Shown one piece after another: positions 10,991-24,300 of a stretch of DNA of 64,000 bases. This stretch comes from Archivesica marissinica (taxonomy: Eukaryota > Mollusca > Bivalvia > Venerida > Vesicomyidae): positions 2,844,065 through 2,908,064 of the forward strand of contig CM026403.1 in NCBI GenBank assembly GCA_014843695.1. The letters are read 5' to 3'. The translations under genes and the position numbers were made by a program. Each line of letters begins with the position of its first letter. Positions within the stretch are counted from its first letter, which is position 1. Under the pieces are notes generated by a model that saw only the letters and a program-made list of their open reading frames with translations, had not been told where the DNA came from and made no database searches.

Positions 10991-12368
10991 CTCAATGACC
11001 AATTATACAAATGTATTTACTGGCAGCTGGTGATTGGTTGGATCTCTGTCCAACAGCTGATGATTGGGTAGATCTCTGTCCAGCAGCTGATGATTGGTTA
11101 AATCTCTGTCCAACAGCTGATGATTTGTTAGATCTCTGTCCAGCAGCTGATGATTGGTTAAATCTCTGTCCAACAGCTGGTGGTTGGTTAGATCTCTGTC
11201 CAGCAGCTGGTGATTGGTTAGATCTCTGTCCAGCAGCTGATGATTGGTTATATCTCTGTCCAACAGCTGGTAGTTGGTTAGATCTCTGTCCAACAGCTGA
11301 TGCTTGGTTAAATCTCTGTCCAACAGCTCATGATTGGGTAGATATCTGTCCAGCAGCTCATGATTGGGTAGATATCTGTCCAACAGCTGATGGTTGGTTA
11401 GATATCTGTCCAGTAGCTTGTGGTTGGTTAGATCTCTGTCCAGCAGCTGATGATTGGTTAGATCTCTGTCCAACAGCTGGTGGTTGGTTAGATCTCTATC
11501 CAGCAGCTGATGATTGGTTAGTTCTCTGTCCAACAGCTGATGATTGGTTAGATCTCTGTCCAGCAGCTGATGATTGGTTAGATCTCTGTCCAACAGCTGA
11601 TGATTGGTTAGATCTCTGTCCAACAGCTGATGATTGGTTAGATCTCTGTCCAACAGCTGATGATTGGTTAGATCTCTGTCCAGTAGCTGATGATTGGTTA
11701 GATCTCTGTCCAACAGCTGATGGTTGGTTAGATCTCTGTCCAGCAGCTGATGATTGGTTAGATCTCTGTCCAACAGCTGATGATTGGTTAGATCTCTGTC
11801 CAACAGCTGATGGTTGGTTAGATCTCTGTCCAGCAGCTGATGATTGGTTAGATCTCTGTCCAACAGCTGATGGTTGGTTAGATCTCTGTCCAGCAGCTTG
11901 TGGTTGGTTAGATCTCTGTCCAGCAGCTGATGATTGGTTAGATCTCTGTCCAACAGCTGATGATTGGTTAGATCTCTGTCCAACAGCTGGTGATTGGTTA
12001 GATCTCTGTCCAGCAGCTTGTGGTTGGTTAGATCTCTGTCCAACAGCTGATGGTTGGTTAGATCTCTGTCCAGCAGCTGATGATTGGTTAGATCTCTGTC
12101 CAACAGCTGATGGTTGGTTAGATCTCTGTCCAGCAGCTGATGATTGGTTAGATCTCTGTCCAACAGCTGATGATTGGTTAGATCTCTGTCCAACAGCTGA
12201 TGATTGGTTAGATCTCTGTCCAACAGCTGATGATTGGTTAGATCTCTGTCCAACAGCTGGTGGTTGGTTAGATCTCTGTCCAGCAGCTGATGATTGGTTA
12301 GATCTCTGTCCAACAGCTGATGATTGGTTAGATCTCTGTCCAATAGCTGATGATTGGTTAGACCTCTG

Positions 12369-15300
12369 TCAAGCAGCTGCTGCTTAGTTAGATCTCTGTC
12401 CAACAGCTGATGATTGGTTAGATCTCTGTCCAGCAGCTGATGATTGGTTAGATCTCTGTCCAGTAGCTGATGATTGGTTAGATCTCTGTCCAACAGCTGA
12501 TGATTGGTTAGATCTCTGTCCAGCAGCTGATGATTGGTTAGATCTCTGTCCAACAGCTGATGATTGGTTAGATCTCTGTCCAACAGCTGATGATTGGTTA
12601 GATCTCTGTCCAACAGCTGATGATTGGGTAGATCTCTGTCCAACAGCTGATGATGGTTAGATCTCTGTCCAGCAGCTGATGATTGGTTATCTCTGTCCAA
12701 CAACTTGTGGTTGGTTAGATCTCTGTCCAACAGCTGGTGGTTGGTTAGATCTCTCCAGCAGCTGATGATTGGTTAGATCTCTGTCCAGCAGCTTGTGATT
12801 GGTTATGGTTAGATATCTGTCCAGCAGCTGATGATTGGTTAGATCTCTGTCCAACAGCTGATGATTGGTTAGATCTCTGTCCAGCAGCTCATGATTGGGT
12901 AGATATCTGTCCAACAGCTGATGATTGGTTAGATCTCTGTCCAACAGCTGGTGATTGGTTAGATCTCTGTCCAACAACTTGTGGTTGGTTAGATCTCTGT
13001 CCAACAACTGATGATTGGTTAGATCTCTGTCCAACAGCTGATGATTGGTTAGATCTCTGTCCAGCAGCTGGTGGTTGGTTAGATCTCTGTCCAACAGCTG
13101 ATGGTTGGTTAGATCTCTGTCCAGCAGCTGATGATTGGTTAGATCTCTGTCCAACAGCTGGTGGTTGGTTAGATCTCTGTCCAGCAGCTGATGATTGGTT
13201 AGATCTCTGTCCAACAGCTGGTGGTTGGTTAGATCTCTGTCCAGCAGCTGATGATTGGTTAGATCTCTGTCCAACAGCTGATGATTGGTTAGATCTCTGT
13301 CCAACAGCTGATGATTGGTTAGATCTCTGTCCAACAGCTGATGATTGGGTAGATCTCTGTCCAACAGCTGATGATTGGTTAGATCTCTGTCCAGCAGCTG
13401 ATGATTGGTTAGATCTCTGTCCAGTAGCTGATGATTGGTTAGACCTCTGTCAAGCAGCTGCTGCTTAGTTAGATCTCTGTCCAACAGCTGATGATTGGTT
13501 AGATCTCTGTCCAACAGCTGATGATTGGGTAGATCTCTGTCCAGCAGCTGATGATTGGTTAGATCTCTGTCCAACAGCTGATGATTGGTTAGATCTCTGT
13601 CCAGCAGCTGATGATTGGTTAGATCTCTGTCCAACAGCTGATGATTGGTTAGATCTCTGTCCAGCAGCTGGTGATTGGTTAGATCTCTGTCCAGCAGCTG
13701 ATGATTGGTTAGATCTCTGTCCAGCAGCTGGTGATTGGTTATATCTATGTCCAGCAGCTGATGATTGGTTAGTTCTCTGTCCAACAACTTGTGGTTGGTT
13801 AGATCTCTGTCCAACAGCTGATGATTGGTTAGATCTCTGTCCAGCAGCTGATGATTGGTTAGATCTCTGTCCAGTAGCTGATGATTGGTTAGACCTCTGT
13901 CAAGCAGCTGCTGCTTAGTTAGATCTCTGTCCAACAGCTGATGATTGGTTAGATCTCTGTCCAACAGCTGATGATTGGTTAGATCTCTGTCCAGCAGCTG
14001 ATGATTGGTTAGATCTCTGTCCAACAGCTGATGATTGGTTAGATCTCTGTCCAGCAGCTGATGATTGGTTAGATCTCTGTCCAACAGCTGATGATTGGTT
14101 AGATCTCTGTCCACAGCTGATGATTGGTTAGATCTCTGTCCAGCAGCTGATGATTGGTTAGATCTCTGTCCAACAGCTGATGATTGGTTAGATCTCTGTC
14201 CAGCAGCTGATGATTGGTTAGTTCTCTGTCCAACAGCTTGTGGTTGGTTAGATCTCTGTCCAACAGCTGGTGGTTGGTTAGATCTCTGTCCAGCAGCTGA
14301 TGATTGGTTAGATCTCTGTCCAACAGCTGGTGATTGGTTAGATCTCTGTCCAGCAGCTGATGATTGGTTAGATCTCTGTCCAGCAGCTTGTGATTGGTTA
14401 TGGTTAGATATCTGTCCAGCAGCTGATGATTGGTTAGATCTCTGTCCAACAGCTGATGATTGGTTAGATCTCTGTCCAGCAGCTTGTGATTGGTTATGGT
14501 TAGATATCTGTCCAGCAGCTGATGATTGGTTAGATCTCTGTCCAACAGCTGATGATTGGTTAGATCTCTGTCCAGCAGCTCATGATTGGGTAGATATCTG
14601 TCCAACAGCTGATGATTGGTTAGATCTCTGTCCAACAGCTGGTGATTGGTTAGATCTCTGTCCAACAACTTGTGGTTGGTTAGATCTCTGTCCAACAACT
14701 GATGATTGGTTAGATCTCTGTCCAACAGCTGATGATTGGTTAGATCTCTGTCCAGCAGCTGGTGGTTGGTTAGATCTCTGTCCAACAGCTGATGGTTGGT
14801 TAGATCTCTGTCCAGCAGCTGATGATTGGTTAGATCTCTGTCCAACAGCTGATGATTGGTTAGATCTCTGTCCAACAGCTGGTGGTTGGTTAGATCTCTG
14901 TCCAGCAGCTGATGATTGGTTAGATCTCTGTCCAACAGCTGATGATTGGTTAGATCTCTGTCCAATAGCTGATGATTGGTTAGACCTCTGTCAAGCAGCT
15001 GCTGCTTAGTTAGATCTCTGTCCAACAGCTGATGATTGGTTAGATCTCTGTCCAGCAGCTGATGATTGGTTAGATCTCTGTCCAGTAGCTGATGATTGGT
15101 TAGATCTCTGTCCAACAGCTGATGATTGGTTAGATCTCTGTCCAGCAGCTGATGATTGGTTAGATCTCTGTCCAACAGCTGATGATTGGTTAGATCTCTG
15201 TCCAACAGCTGATGATTGGTTAGATCTCTGTCCAACAGCTGATGATTGGTTAGATCTCTGTCCAGCAGCTGATGATTGGTTAGTTCTCTGTCCAACAACT

Positions 15301-18300
15301 TGTGGTTGGTTAGATCTCTGTCCAACAGCTGGTGGTTGGTTAGATCTCTGTCCAGCAGCTGATGATTGGTTAGATCTCTGTCCAGCAGCTTGTGATTGGT
15401 TATGGTTAGATATCTGTCCAGCAGCTGATGATTGGTTAGATCTCTGTCCAACAGCTGATGATTGGTTAGATCTCTGTCCAGCAGCTGTGATTGGTTATGG
15501 TTAGATATCTGTCCAGCAGCTGATGATTGGTTAGATCTCTGTCCAACAGCTGATGATTGGTTAGATCTCTGTCCAGCAGCTGATGATTGGTTAGATCTCT
15601 GTCCAACAGCTGATGTTGGTTAGATCTCTGTCCAGCAGCTGATGATTGGTTAGATCTCTGTCCAACAGCTGATGATTGGTTAGATCTCTGTCCAACAGCT
15701 GATGATTGGTTAGATCTCTGTCCAACAGCTGATGATTGGTTAGATCTCTGTCCAACAGCTGATGATTGGGTAGATCTCTGTCCAACAGCTGATGATTGGT
15801 TAGATCTCTGTCCAGCAGCTGATGATTGGTTAGATCTCTGTCCAGCAGCTGGTGGTTGGTTAGATCTCTGTCCAACAGCTGATGGTTGGTTAGATCTCTG
15901 TCCAGCAGCTGATGATTGGTTAGATCTCTGTCCAACAGCTGGTGGTTGGTTAGATCTCTGTCCAGCAGCTGATGATTGGTTAGATCTCTGTCCAACAGCT
16001 GATGATTGGTTAGATCTCTGTCCAGCAGCTGATGATTGGTTAGATCTCTGTCCAACAGCTGATGATTGGTTAGATCTCTGTCCAGCAGCTGATGATTGGT
16101 TAGATCTCTGTCCAGCAGCTGATGATTGGTTAGATCTCTGTCCAACAGCTGATGATTGGTTAGATCTCTGTCCAGCAGCTGATGATTGGTTAGATCTCTG
16201 TCCACAGCTGATGATTGTTAGATCTCTGTCCAGCAGCTGATGATTGGTTAGTTCTCTGTCCACAACTTGTGGTTGGTTAGATCTCTGTCCAACAGCTGGT
16301 GGTTGGTTAGATCTCTGTCCAGCAGCTGATGATTGGTTAGATCTCTGTCCAGCAGCTTGGTGGTTGGTTAGATCTCTGTCCAGCAGCTGATGATTGGTTA
16401 GATCTCTGTCCAACAGCTGATGATTGGTTAGATCTCTGTCCAGCAGCTTGTGATTGGTTATGGTTAGATATCTGTCCAGCAGCTGATGATTGGTTAGATC
16501 TCTGTCCAACAGCTGATGATTGGTTAGATCTCTGTCCAGCAGCTGATGATTGGGTAGATCTCTGTCCAACAGCTGATGATTGGTTAGATCTCTGTCCAAC
16601 AGCTGGTGATTGGTTAGATCTCTGTCCAACAGCTGGTGGTTGGTTAGATCTCTGTCCAACAGCTGGTGGTTGGTTAGATCTCTGTCCAGCAGCTGATGAT
16701 TGGTTAGATCTCTGTCCAACAGCTGATGATTGGTTAGATCTCTGTCCAACAGCTGATGATTGGTTAGATCTCTGTCCAGCAGCTGATTGGTTAGATCTCT
16801 GTCCAGCAGCTGATGATTGGTTAGATCTCTGTCCAGCAGCTGATGATTGGTTAGATCTCTGTCCAGCAGCTGATGATTGGTTAGATCTCTGTCCAACAGC
16901 TGATGATTGGTTAGATCTCTGTCCAGCAGCTGATGATTGGTAGATCTCTGTCCAACAGCTGATGATTGGTTAGATCTCTGTCCAACAGCTGATGATTGGG
17001 TAGATCTCTGTCCAACAGCTGATGATTGGTTAGATCTCTGTCCAGCAGCTGATGATTGGTTAGATCTCTGTCCAGCAGCTGGTGGTTGGTTAGATCTCTG
17101 TCCAACAGCTGGTGGTTGGTTAGATCTCTGTCCAGCAGCTGATGATTGGTTAGATCTCTGTCCAGCAGCTGGTGATTGTTGGTTAGATCTCTGTCCAGCA
17201 GCTGATGATTGGTTAGATCTCTGTCCAACAGCTGATGATTGGTTAGATCTCTGTCCAGCAGCTTGTGATTGAGTTAGATATCTGTCCAGCAGCTGATGAT
17301 TGGTTAGATCTCTGTCCAACAGCTGATGATTGGTTAGATCTCTGTCCAGCAGCTCTGATTGGGTAGATTCTGTCCAACAGCTGATGATTGGTTAGATCTC
17401 TGTCCAACAGCTGTGATTGGTTAGATCTCTGTCCAACAGCTGATGATTGGTTAGATCTCTGTCCAACAGCTGATGATTGGTTAGATCTCTGTCCAGCAGC
17501 TGATGATTGGTTAGATCTCTGTCCAACAGCTGATGATTGTTAGATCTCTGTCCAGCAGCTGATGATTGGTTAGATCTCTGTCCAACAGCTGGTGATTGGT
17601 TAGATCTCTGTCCAGCAGCTGATGATTGGTTAGATCTCTGTCCAACAGCTGGTGGTTGGTTAGATCTCTGTCCAGCAGCTGATGATTGGTTAGATCTCTG
17701 TCCAGCAGCTGATGATTGGTTAGATCTCTGTCCAGCAGCTGGTGATTGGTTAGATCTCTGTCCAGCAGCTGATGATTGGTTAGATCTCTGTCCAGCAGCT
17801 GGTGATTGGTTAGATCTCTGTCCAGCAGCTGATGATTGTTAGATCTCTGTCCACACTGTGTTGGTTACAGCTGATGTGTTAGTCTCTGTCCACACTTGTT
17901 GGTTAGATCTCTGTCCAACAGCTGATGATTGGTTAGATCTCTGTCCAGCAGCTGATGATTGGTTAGATCTCTGTCCAGTAGCTGATGATTGGTTAGACCT
18001 CTGTCAAGCAGCTGTGTTGTTAGATCTCTGTCCAACAGCTGATGATTGGTTAGATCTCTGTCCAACAGCTGATGATTGGTTAGATCTCTGTCCAGCAGCT
18101 GATGATTGGTTAGATCTCTGTCCAACAGCTGATGATTGGTTAGATCTCTGTCCAGCAGCTGATGATTGGTTAGATCTCTGTCCAACAGCTGATGATTGGT
18201 TAGATCTCTGTCCAGCAGCTGATGATTGGTTAGATCTCTGTCCAGCAGCTGATGATTGGTTAGATCTCTGTCCAGCAGCTGGTGATTGGTTAGATCTCTG

Positions 18301-21300
18301 TCCAGCAGCTGATGATTGGTTAGATCTCTGTCCAGCAGCTGGTGATTGGGTTATATCTATGTCCAGCAGCTGATGATTGGTTAGTTCTCTGTCCAACAAC
18401 TTGTGGTTGGTTAGATCTCTGTCCAACAGCTGGTGGTTGGTTAGATCTCTGTCCAGCAGCTGATGATTGGTTAGATCTCTGTCCAGCAGCTTGTGATTGG
18501 TTATGGTTAGATATCTGTCCAGCAGCTGATGATTGGTTAGATCTCTGTCCAACAGCTGATGATTGGTTAGATCTCTGTCCAGCAGCTGATGATTGGTTAG
18601 ATCTCTGTCCAGCAGCTGATGATTGGTTAGATCTCTGTCCAACAGCTGATGATTGGTTAGATCTCTGTCCAGCAGCTTGTATTGTGGTTAGATCTCTGTC
18701 CAACAGCTGATGATTGGTTAGATCTCTGTCCAACAGCTGGTGATTGGTTAGATCTCTGTCCAACAGCTTGTGGTTGGTTAGATCTCTGTCCAACAACTGA
18801 TGATTGGTTAGATCTCTGTCCAACAGCTGATGATTGGTTAGATCTCTGTCCAGCAGCTGATGATTGGTTAGATCTCTGTCCAACAGCTGATGGTTGGTTA
18901 GATCTCTGTCCAGCAGCTGATGATTGGTTAGATCTCTGTCCAACAGCTGATGATTGGTTAGATCTCTGTCCAGCAGCTGATGATTGGTTAGATCTCTGTC
19001 CACAGCTATGATTGGTTAGATCTCTGTCCAACAGCTGATGATTGGTTAGATCTCTGTCCAATAGCTGATGATTGGTTAGACCTCTGTCAAGCAGCTGCTG
19101 CTTAGTTAGATCTCTGTCCAACAGCTGATGATTGGTTAGATCTCTGTCCAGCAGCTGATGATTGGTTAGATCTCTGTCCAGTAGCTGATGATTGGTTAGA
19201 TCTCTGTCCAACAGCTGATGATTGGTTAGATCTCTGTCCAGCAGCTGATGATTGGTTAGATCTCTGTCCAACAGCTGATGATTGGTTAGATCTCTGTCCA
19301 ACAGCTGATGATTGGTTAGATCTCTGTCCAACAGCTGATGATTGGGTAGATCTCTGTCCAACAGCTGATGATTGGTTAGATCTCTGTCCAGCAGCTGATG
19401 ATTGGTTAGTTCTCTGTCCAACAACTTGTGGTTGGTTAGATCTCTGTCCAACAGCTGGTGGTTGGTTAGATCTCTGTCCAGCAGCTGATGATTGGTTAGA
19501 TCTCTGTCCAGCAGCTTGTGATTGGTTATGGTTAGATATCTGTCCAGCAGCTGATGATTGGTTAGATCTCTGTCCAACAGCTGATGATTGGTTAGATCTC
19601 TGTCCAGCAGCTTGTGATTGGTTATGGTTAGATATCTGTCCAGCAGCTGATGATTGGTTAGATCTCTGTCCAACAGCTGATGATTGGTTAGATCTCTGTC
19701 CAGCAGCTGATGATTGGTTAGATCTCTGTCCAACAGCTGGTGGTTGGTTAGATCTCTGTCCAGCAGCTGATGATTGGTTAGATCTCTGTCCAACAGCTGG
19801 TGGTTGGTTAGATCTCTGTCCAGCAGCTGATGATTGGTTAGATCTCTGTCCAACAGCTGATGATTGGTTAGATCTCTGTCCAACAGCTGATGATTGGGTA
19901 GATCTCTGTCCAACAGCTGATGATTGGTTAGATCTCTGTCCAGCAGCTGATGATTGGTTAGATCTCTGTCCAGTAGCTGATGATTGGTTAGACCTCTGTC
20001 AACAGCTGCTGCTTAGTTAGATCTCTGTCCAACAGCTGATGATTGGTTAGATCTCTGTCCAACAGCTGATGATTGGTTAGATCTCTGTCCAGCAGCTGAT
20101 GATTGGTTAGATCTCTGTCCAACAGCTGATGATTGGTTAGATCTCTGTCCAGCAGCTGATGATTGGTTAGATCTCTGTCCAACAGCTGATGATTGGTTAG
20201 ATCTCTGTCCAGCAGCTGATGATTGGTTAGATCTCTGTCCAGCAGCTGATGATTGGTTAGACCTCTGTCCAGCTGCTGGTGATTGGTTAGATCTCTGTCC
20301 AGCAGCTGATGATTGGTTAGATCTCTGTCCAGCAGCTGGTGATTGGGTTATATCTATGTCCAGCAGCTGATGATTGGTTAGTTCTCTGTCCAACAACTTG
20401 TGGTTGGTTAGATCTCTGTCCAACAGCTGGTGGTTGGTTAGATCTCTGTCCAGCAGCTGATGATTGGTTAGATCTCTGTCCAGCAGCTTGTGATTGGTTA
20501 TGGTTAGATATCTGTCCAGCAGCTGATGATTGGTTAGATCTCTGTCCAACAGCTGATGATTGGTTAGATCTCTGTCCAGCAGCTTGTGATTGTGGTTAGA
20601 TATCTGTCCAGCAGCTGATGATTGGTTAGATCTCTGTCCAACAGCTGATGATTGGTTAGATCTCTGTCCAACAGCTGATGATTGGTTAGATCTCTGTCCA
20701 ACAGCTGGTGATTGGTTAGATCTCTGTCCAACAACTTGTGGTTGGTTAGATCTCTGTCCAACAACTGATGATTGGTTAGATCTCTGTCCAACAGCTGATG
20801 ATTGGTTAGATCTCTGTCCAGCAGCTGTGGTTGGTTAGATCTCTGTCCAACAGCTGATGGTTGGTTAGATCTCTGTCCAGCAGCTGATGATGGTTAGATC
20901 TCTGTCCAACAGCTGATGGTTGTTAGATCTCTGTCCACAGCTGATGATTGGTTAGATCTCTGTCCAACAGCTGATGATTGGTTAGATCTCTGTCCAGCAG
21001 CTGATGATTGGTTAGATCTCTGTCCAGTAGCTGATGATTGGTTAGATCTCTGTCCAACAGCTGATGATTGGTTAGACCTCTGTCCAGCAGCTGATGATTG
21101 GTTAGATCTCTGTCCAACAGCTGATGATTGGGTAGATCTCTGTCCAACAGCTGATGATTGGTTAGATCTCTGTCCAACAGCTGATGATTGGGTAGATCTC
21201 TGTCCAACAGCTGATGATTGGTTAGATCTCTGTCCAGCAGCTGATGATTGGTTAGTTCTCTGTCCAACAACTTGTGGTTGGTTAGATCTCTGTCCAACAG

Positions 21301-24300
21301 CTGGTTGTTGGTTAGATCTCTGTCCAGCAGCTGATGATTGGTTAGATCTCTGTCCAACAGCTGATGATTGGGTAGATCTCTGTCCAACCGCTGATGATTG
21401 GTTAGATATCTGTCCAGCTGCTGATGATTGGTTAGATCTCTGTCCAGTAGCTGATGATTGGTTAGACCTCTGTCAAGCAGCTGCTGCTTAGTTAGATCTC
21501 TGTCCAACAGCTGATGATTGGTTAGATCTCTGTCCAACAGCTGATGATTGGGTAGATCTCTGTCCAACAGCTGATGATTGGTTAGATCTCTGTCCAACAG
21601 CTGATGATTGGGTAGATCTCTGTCCAACAGCTGATGATTGGTTAGATCTCTGTCCAGCAGCTTGTGATTGGTTAGTAGATCTGTCCAGCAGCTGATGATT
21701 GGTTAGATCTCTGTCCAACAGCTGATGATTGGTTAGATCTCTGTCCAGCAGCTGTGTTGGTATGGTTAGATCTTGTCCAGCAGCTGATGATTGGTAGATC
21801 TCTGTCCAACAGCTGATGATTGGTTAGATCTCTGTCCAGCAGCTGATGATTGGGTAGATCTGTCCAACAGCTGATGATTGGTTAGATCTCTGTCCAACAG
21901 CTGATGATTGGTTAGATCTCTGTCCAACAACTTGTGGTTGGTTAGATCTCTGTCCAACAGCTGATGATTGGTTAGATCTCTGTCCAACAGCTGATGATTG
22001 GTTAGATCTCTGTCCAGTAGCTGATGATTGGTTAGATCTCTGTCCAACAGCTGATGATTGGTTAGATCTTTGTCCAGCAGCTGATGATTGGTTAGATCTC
22101 TGTCCAACAGCTGATGATTGGGTAGATCTCTGTCCAACAGCTGATGATTGGTTAGATCTCTGTCCAACAGCTGATGATTGGTTAGACCTCTGTCCAGCTG
22201 CTGGTGATTGGTTAGATCTCTGTCCAGCAGCTGATGATTGGTTAGATCTCTGTTCAGCAGCTGGTGATTGGGTTATATCTATGTCCAGCAGCTGATGATT
22301 GGTTAGATCTCTGTCCAACAGCTGGTGGTTGGTTAGATCTCTGTCCAGCAGCTGATGATTGGTTAGATCTCTGTCCAACAGCTGATGATTGGTTAGATCT
22401 CTGTCCAATAGCTGATGATTGGTTAGACCTCTGTCAAGCAGCTGCTGCTTAGTTAGATCTCTGTCCAACAGCTGATGATTGGTTAGATCTCTGTCCAGCA
22501 GCTGATGATNNNNNNNNNNNNNNNNNNNNNNNNNNNNNNNNNNNNNNNNNNNNNNNNNNNNNNNNNNNNNNNNNNNNNNNNNNNNNNNNNNNNNNNNNNN
22601 NNNNNNNNNNNNNNNNNNNNNNNNNNNNNNNNNNNNNNNNNNNNNNNNNNNNNNNNNNNNNNNNNNNNNNNNNNNNNNNNNNNNNNNNNNNNNNNNNNNN
22701 NNNNNNNNNNNNNNNNNNNNNNNNNNNNNNNNNNNNNNNNNNNNNNNNNNNNNNNNNNNNNNNNNNNNNNNNNNNNNNNNNNNNNNNNNNNNNNNNNNNN
22801 NNNNNNNNNNNNNNNNNNNNNNNNNNNNNNNNNNNNNNNNNNNNNNNNNNNNNNNNNNNNNNNNNNNNNNNNNNNNNNNNNNNNNNNNNNNNNNNNNNNN
22901 NNNNNNNNNNNNNNNNNNNNNNNNNNNNNNNNNNNNNNNNNNNNNNNNNNNNNNNNNNNNNNNNNNNNNNNNNNNNNNNNNNNNNNNNNNNNNNNNNNNN
23001 NNNNNNNNNNNNNNNNNNNNNNNNNNNNNNNNNNNNNNNNNNNNNNNNNNNNNNNNNNNNNNNNNNNNNNNNNNNNNNNNNNNNNNNNNNNNNNNNNNNN
23101 NNNNNNNNNNNNNNNNNNNNNNNNNNNNNNNNNNNNNNNNNNNNNNNNNNNNNNNNNNNNNNNNNNNNNNNNNNNNNNNNNNNNNNNNNNNNNNNNNNNN
23201 NNNNNNNNNNNNNNNNNNNNNNNNNNNNNNNNNNNNNNNNNNNNNNNNNNNNNNNNNNNNNNNNNNNNNNNNNNNNNNNNNNNNNNNNNNNNNNNNNNNN
23301 NNNNNNNNNNNNNNNNNNNNNNNNNNNNNNNNNNNNNNNNNNNNNNNNNNNNNNNNNNNNNNNNNNNNNNNNNNNNNNNNNNNNNNNNNNNNNNNNNNNN
23401 NNNNNNNNNNNNNNNNNNNNNNNNNNNNNNNNNNNNNNNNNNNNNNNNNNNNNNNNNNNNNNNNNNNNNNNNNNNNNNNNNNNNNNNNNNNNNNNNNNNN
23501 NNNNNNNNNAGCTGATGATTGGTTAGATCTCTGTCCAACAGCTGATGATTGGTTAGATCTCTGTCCAACAGCTGATGATTGGTTAGATCTCTGTCCAACA
23601 GCTGATGATTGGTTAGATCTCTGTCCAACAGCTGATGATTGGTTAGATCTCTGTCCAGCAGCTGATGATTGGTTAGATCTCTGTCCAACAGCTGATGATT
23701 GGTTAGATCTCTGTCCAGCAGCTGATGATTGGTTAGATCTCTGTCCAGCAGCTTGTGGTTGGTTAGATCTCTGTCCAACAGCTGATGATTGGTTAGATCT
23801 CTGTCCAGCAGCTGATGATTGGTTAGATCTCTGTCCAACAGCTGATGATTGGTTAGATCTCTGTCCAGCAGCTTGTGATTGGTTATGGTTAGATATCTGT
23901 CCAGCAGCTGATGATTGGTTAGATCTCTGTCCAACAGCTGATGATTGGTTAGATCTCTGTCCAGCAGCTGATGATTGGTTAGATCTCTGTCCAACAGCTG
24001 GTGGTTGGTTAGATCTCTGTCCAGCAGCTGATGATTGGTTAGATCTCTGTCCAACAGCTGATGGTGGTTAGATCTCTGTCCAGCAGCTGATGATTGGTTA
24101 GATCTCTGTCCACAGCTGATGATTGGTTAGATCTCTGTCCAACAGCTGATGATTGGTTAGATCTCTGTCCAACAGCTGATGATTGGTTAGATCTCTGTCC
24201 AACAGCTGATGATTGGTTAGATCTCTGTCCAGCAGCTGATGATTGGTTAGATCTCTGTCCAACAGCTGGTGATTGGTTAGATCTCTGTCCAACACTGTGG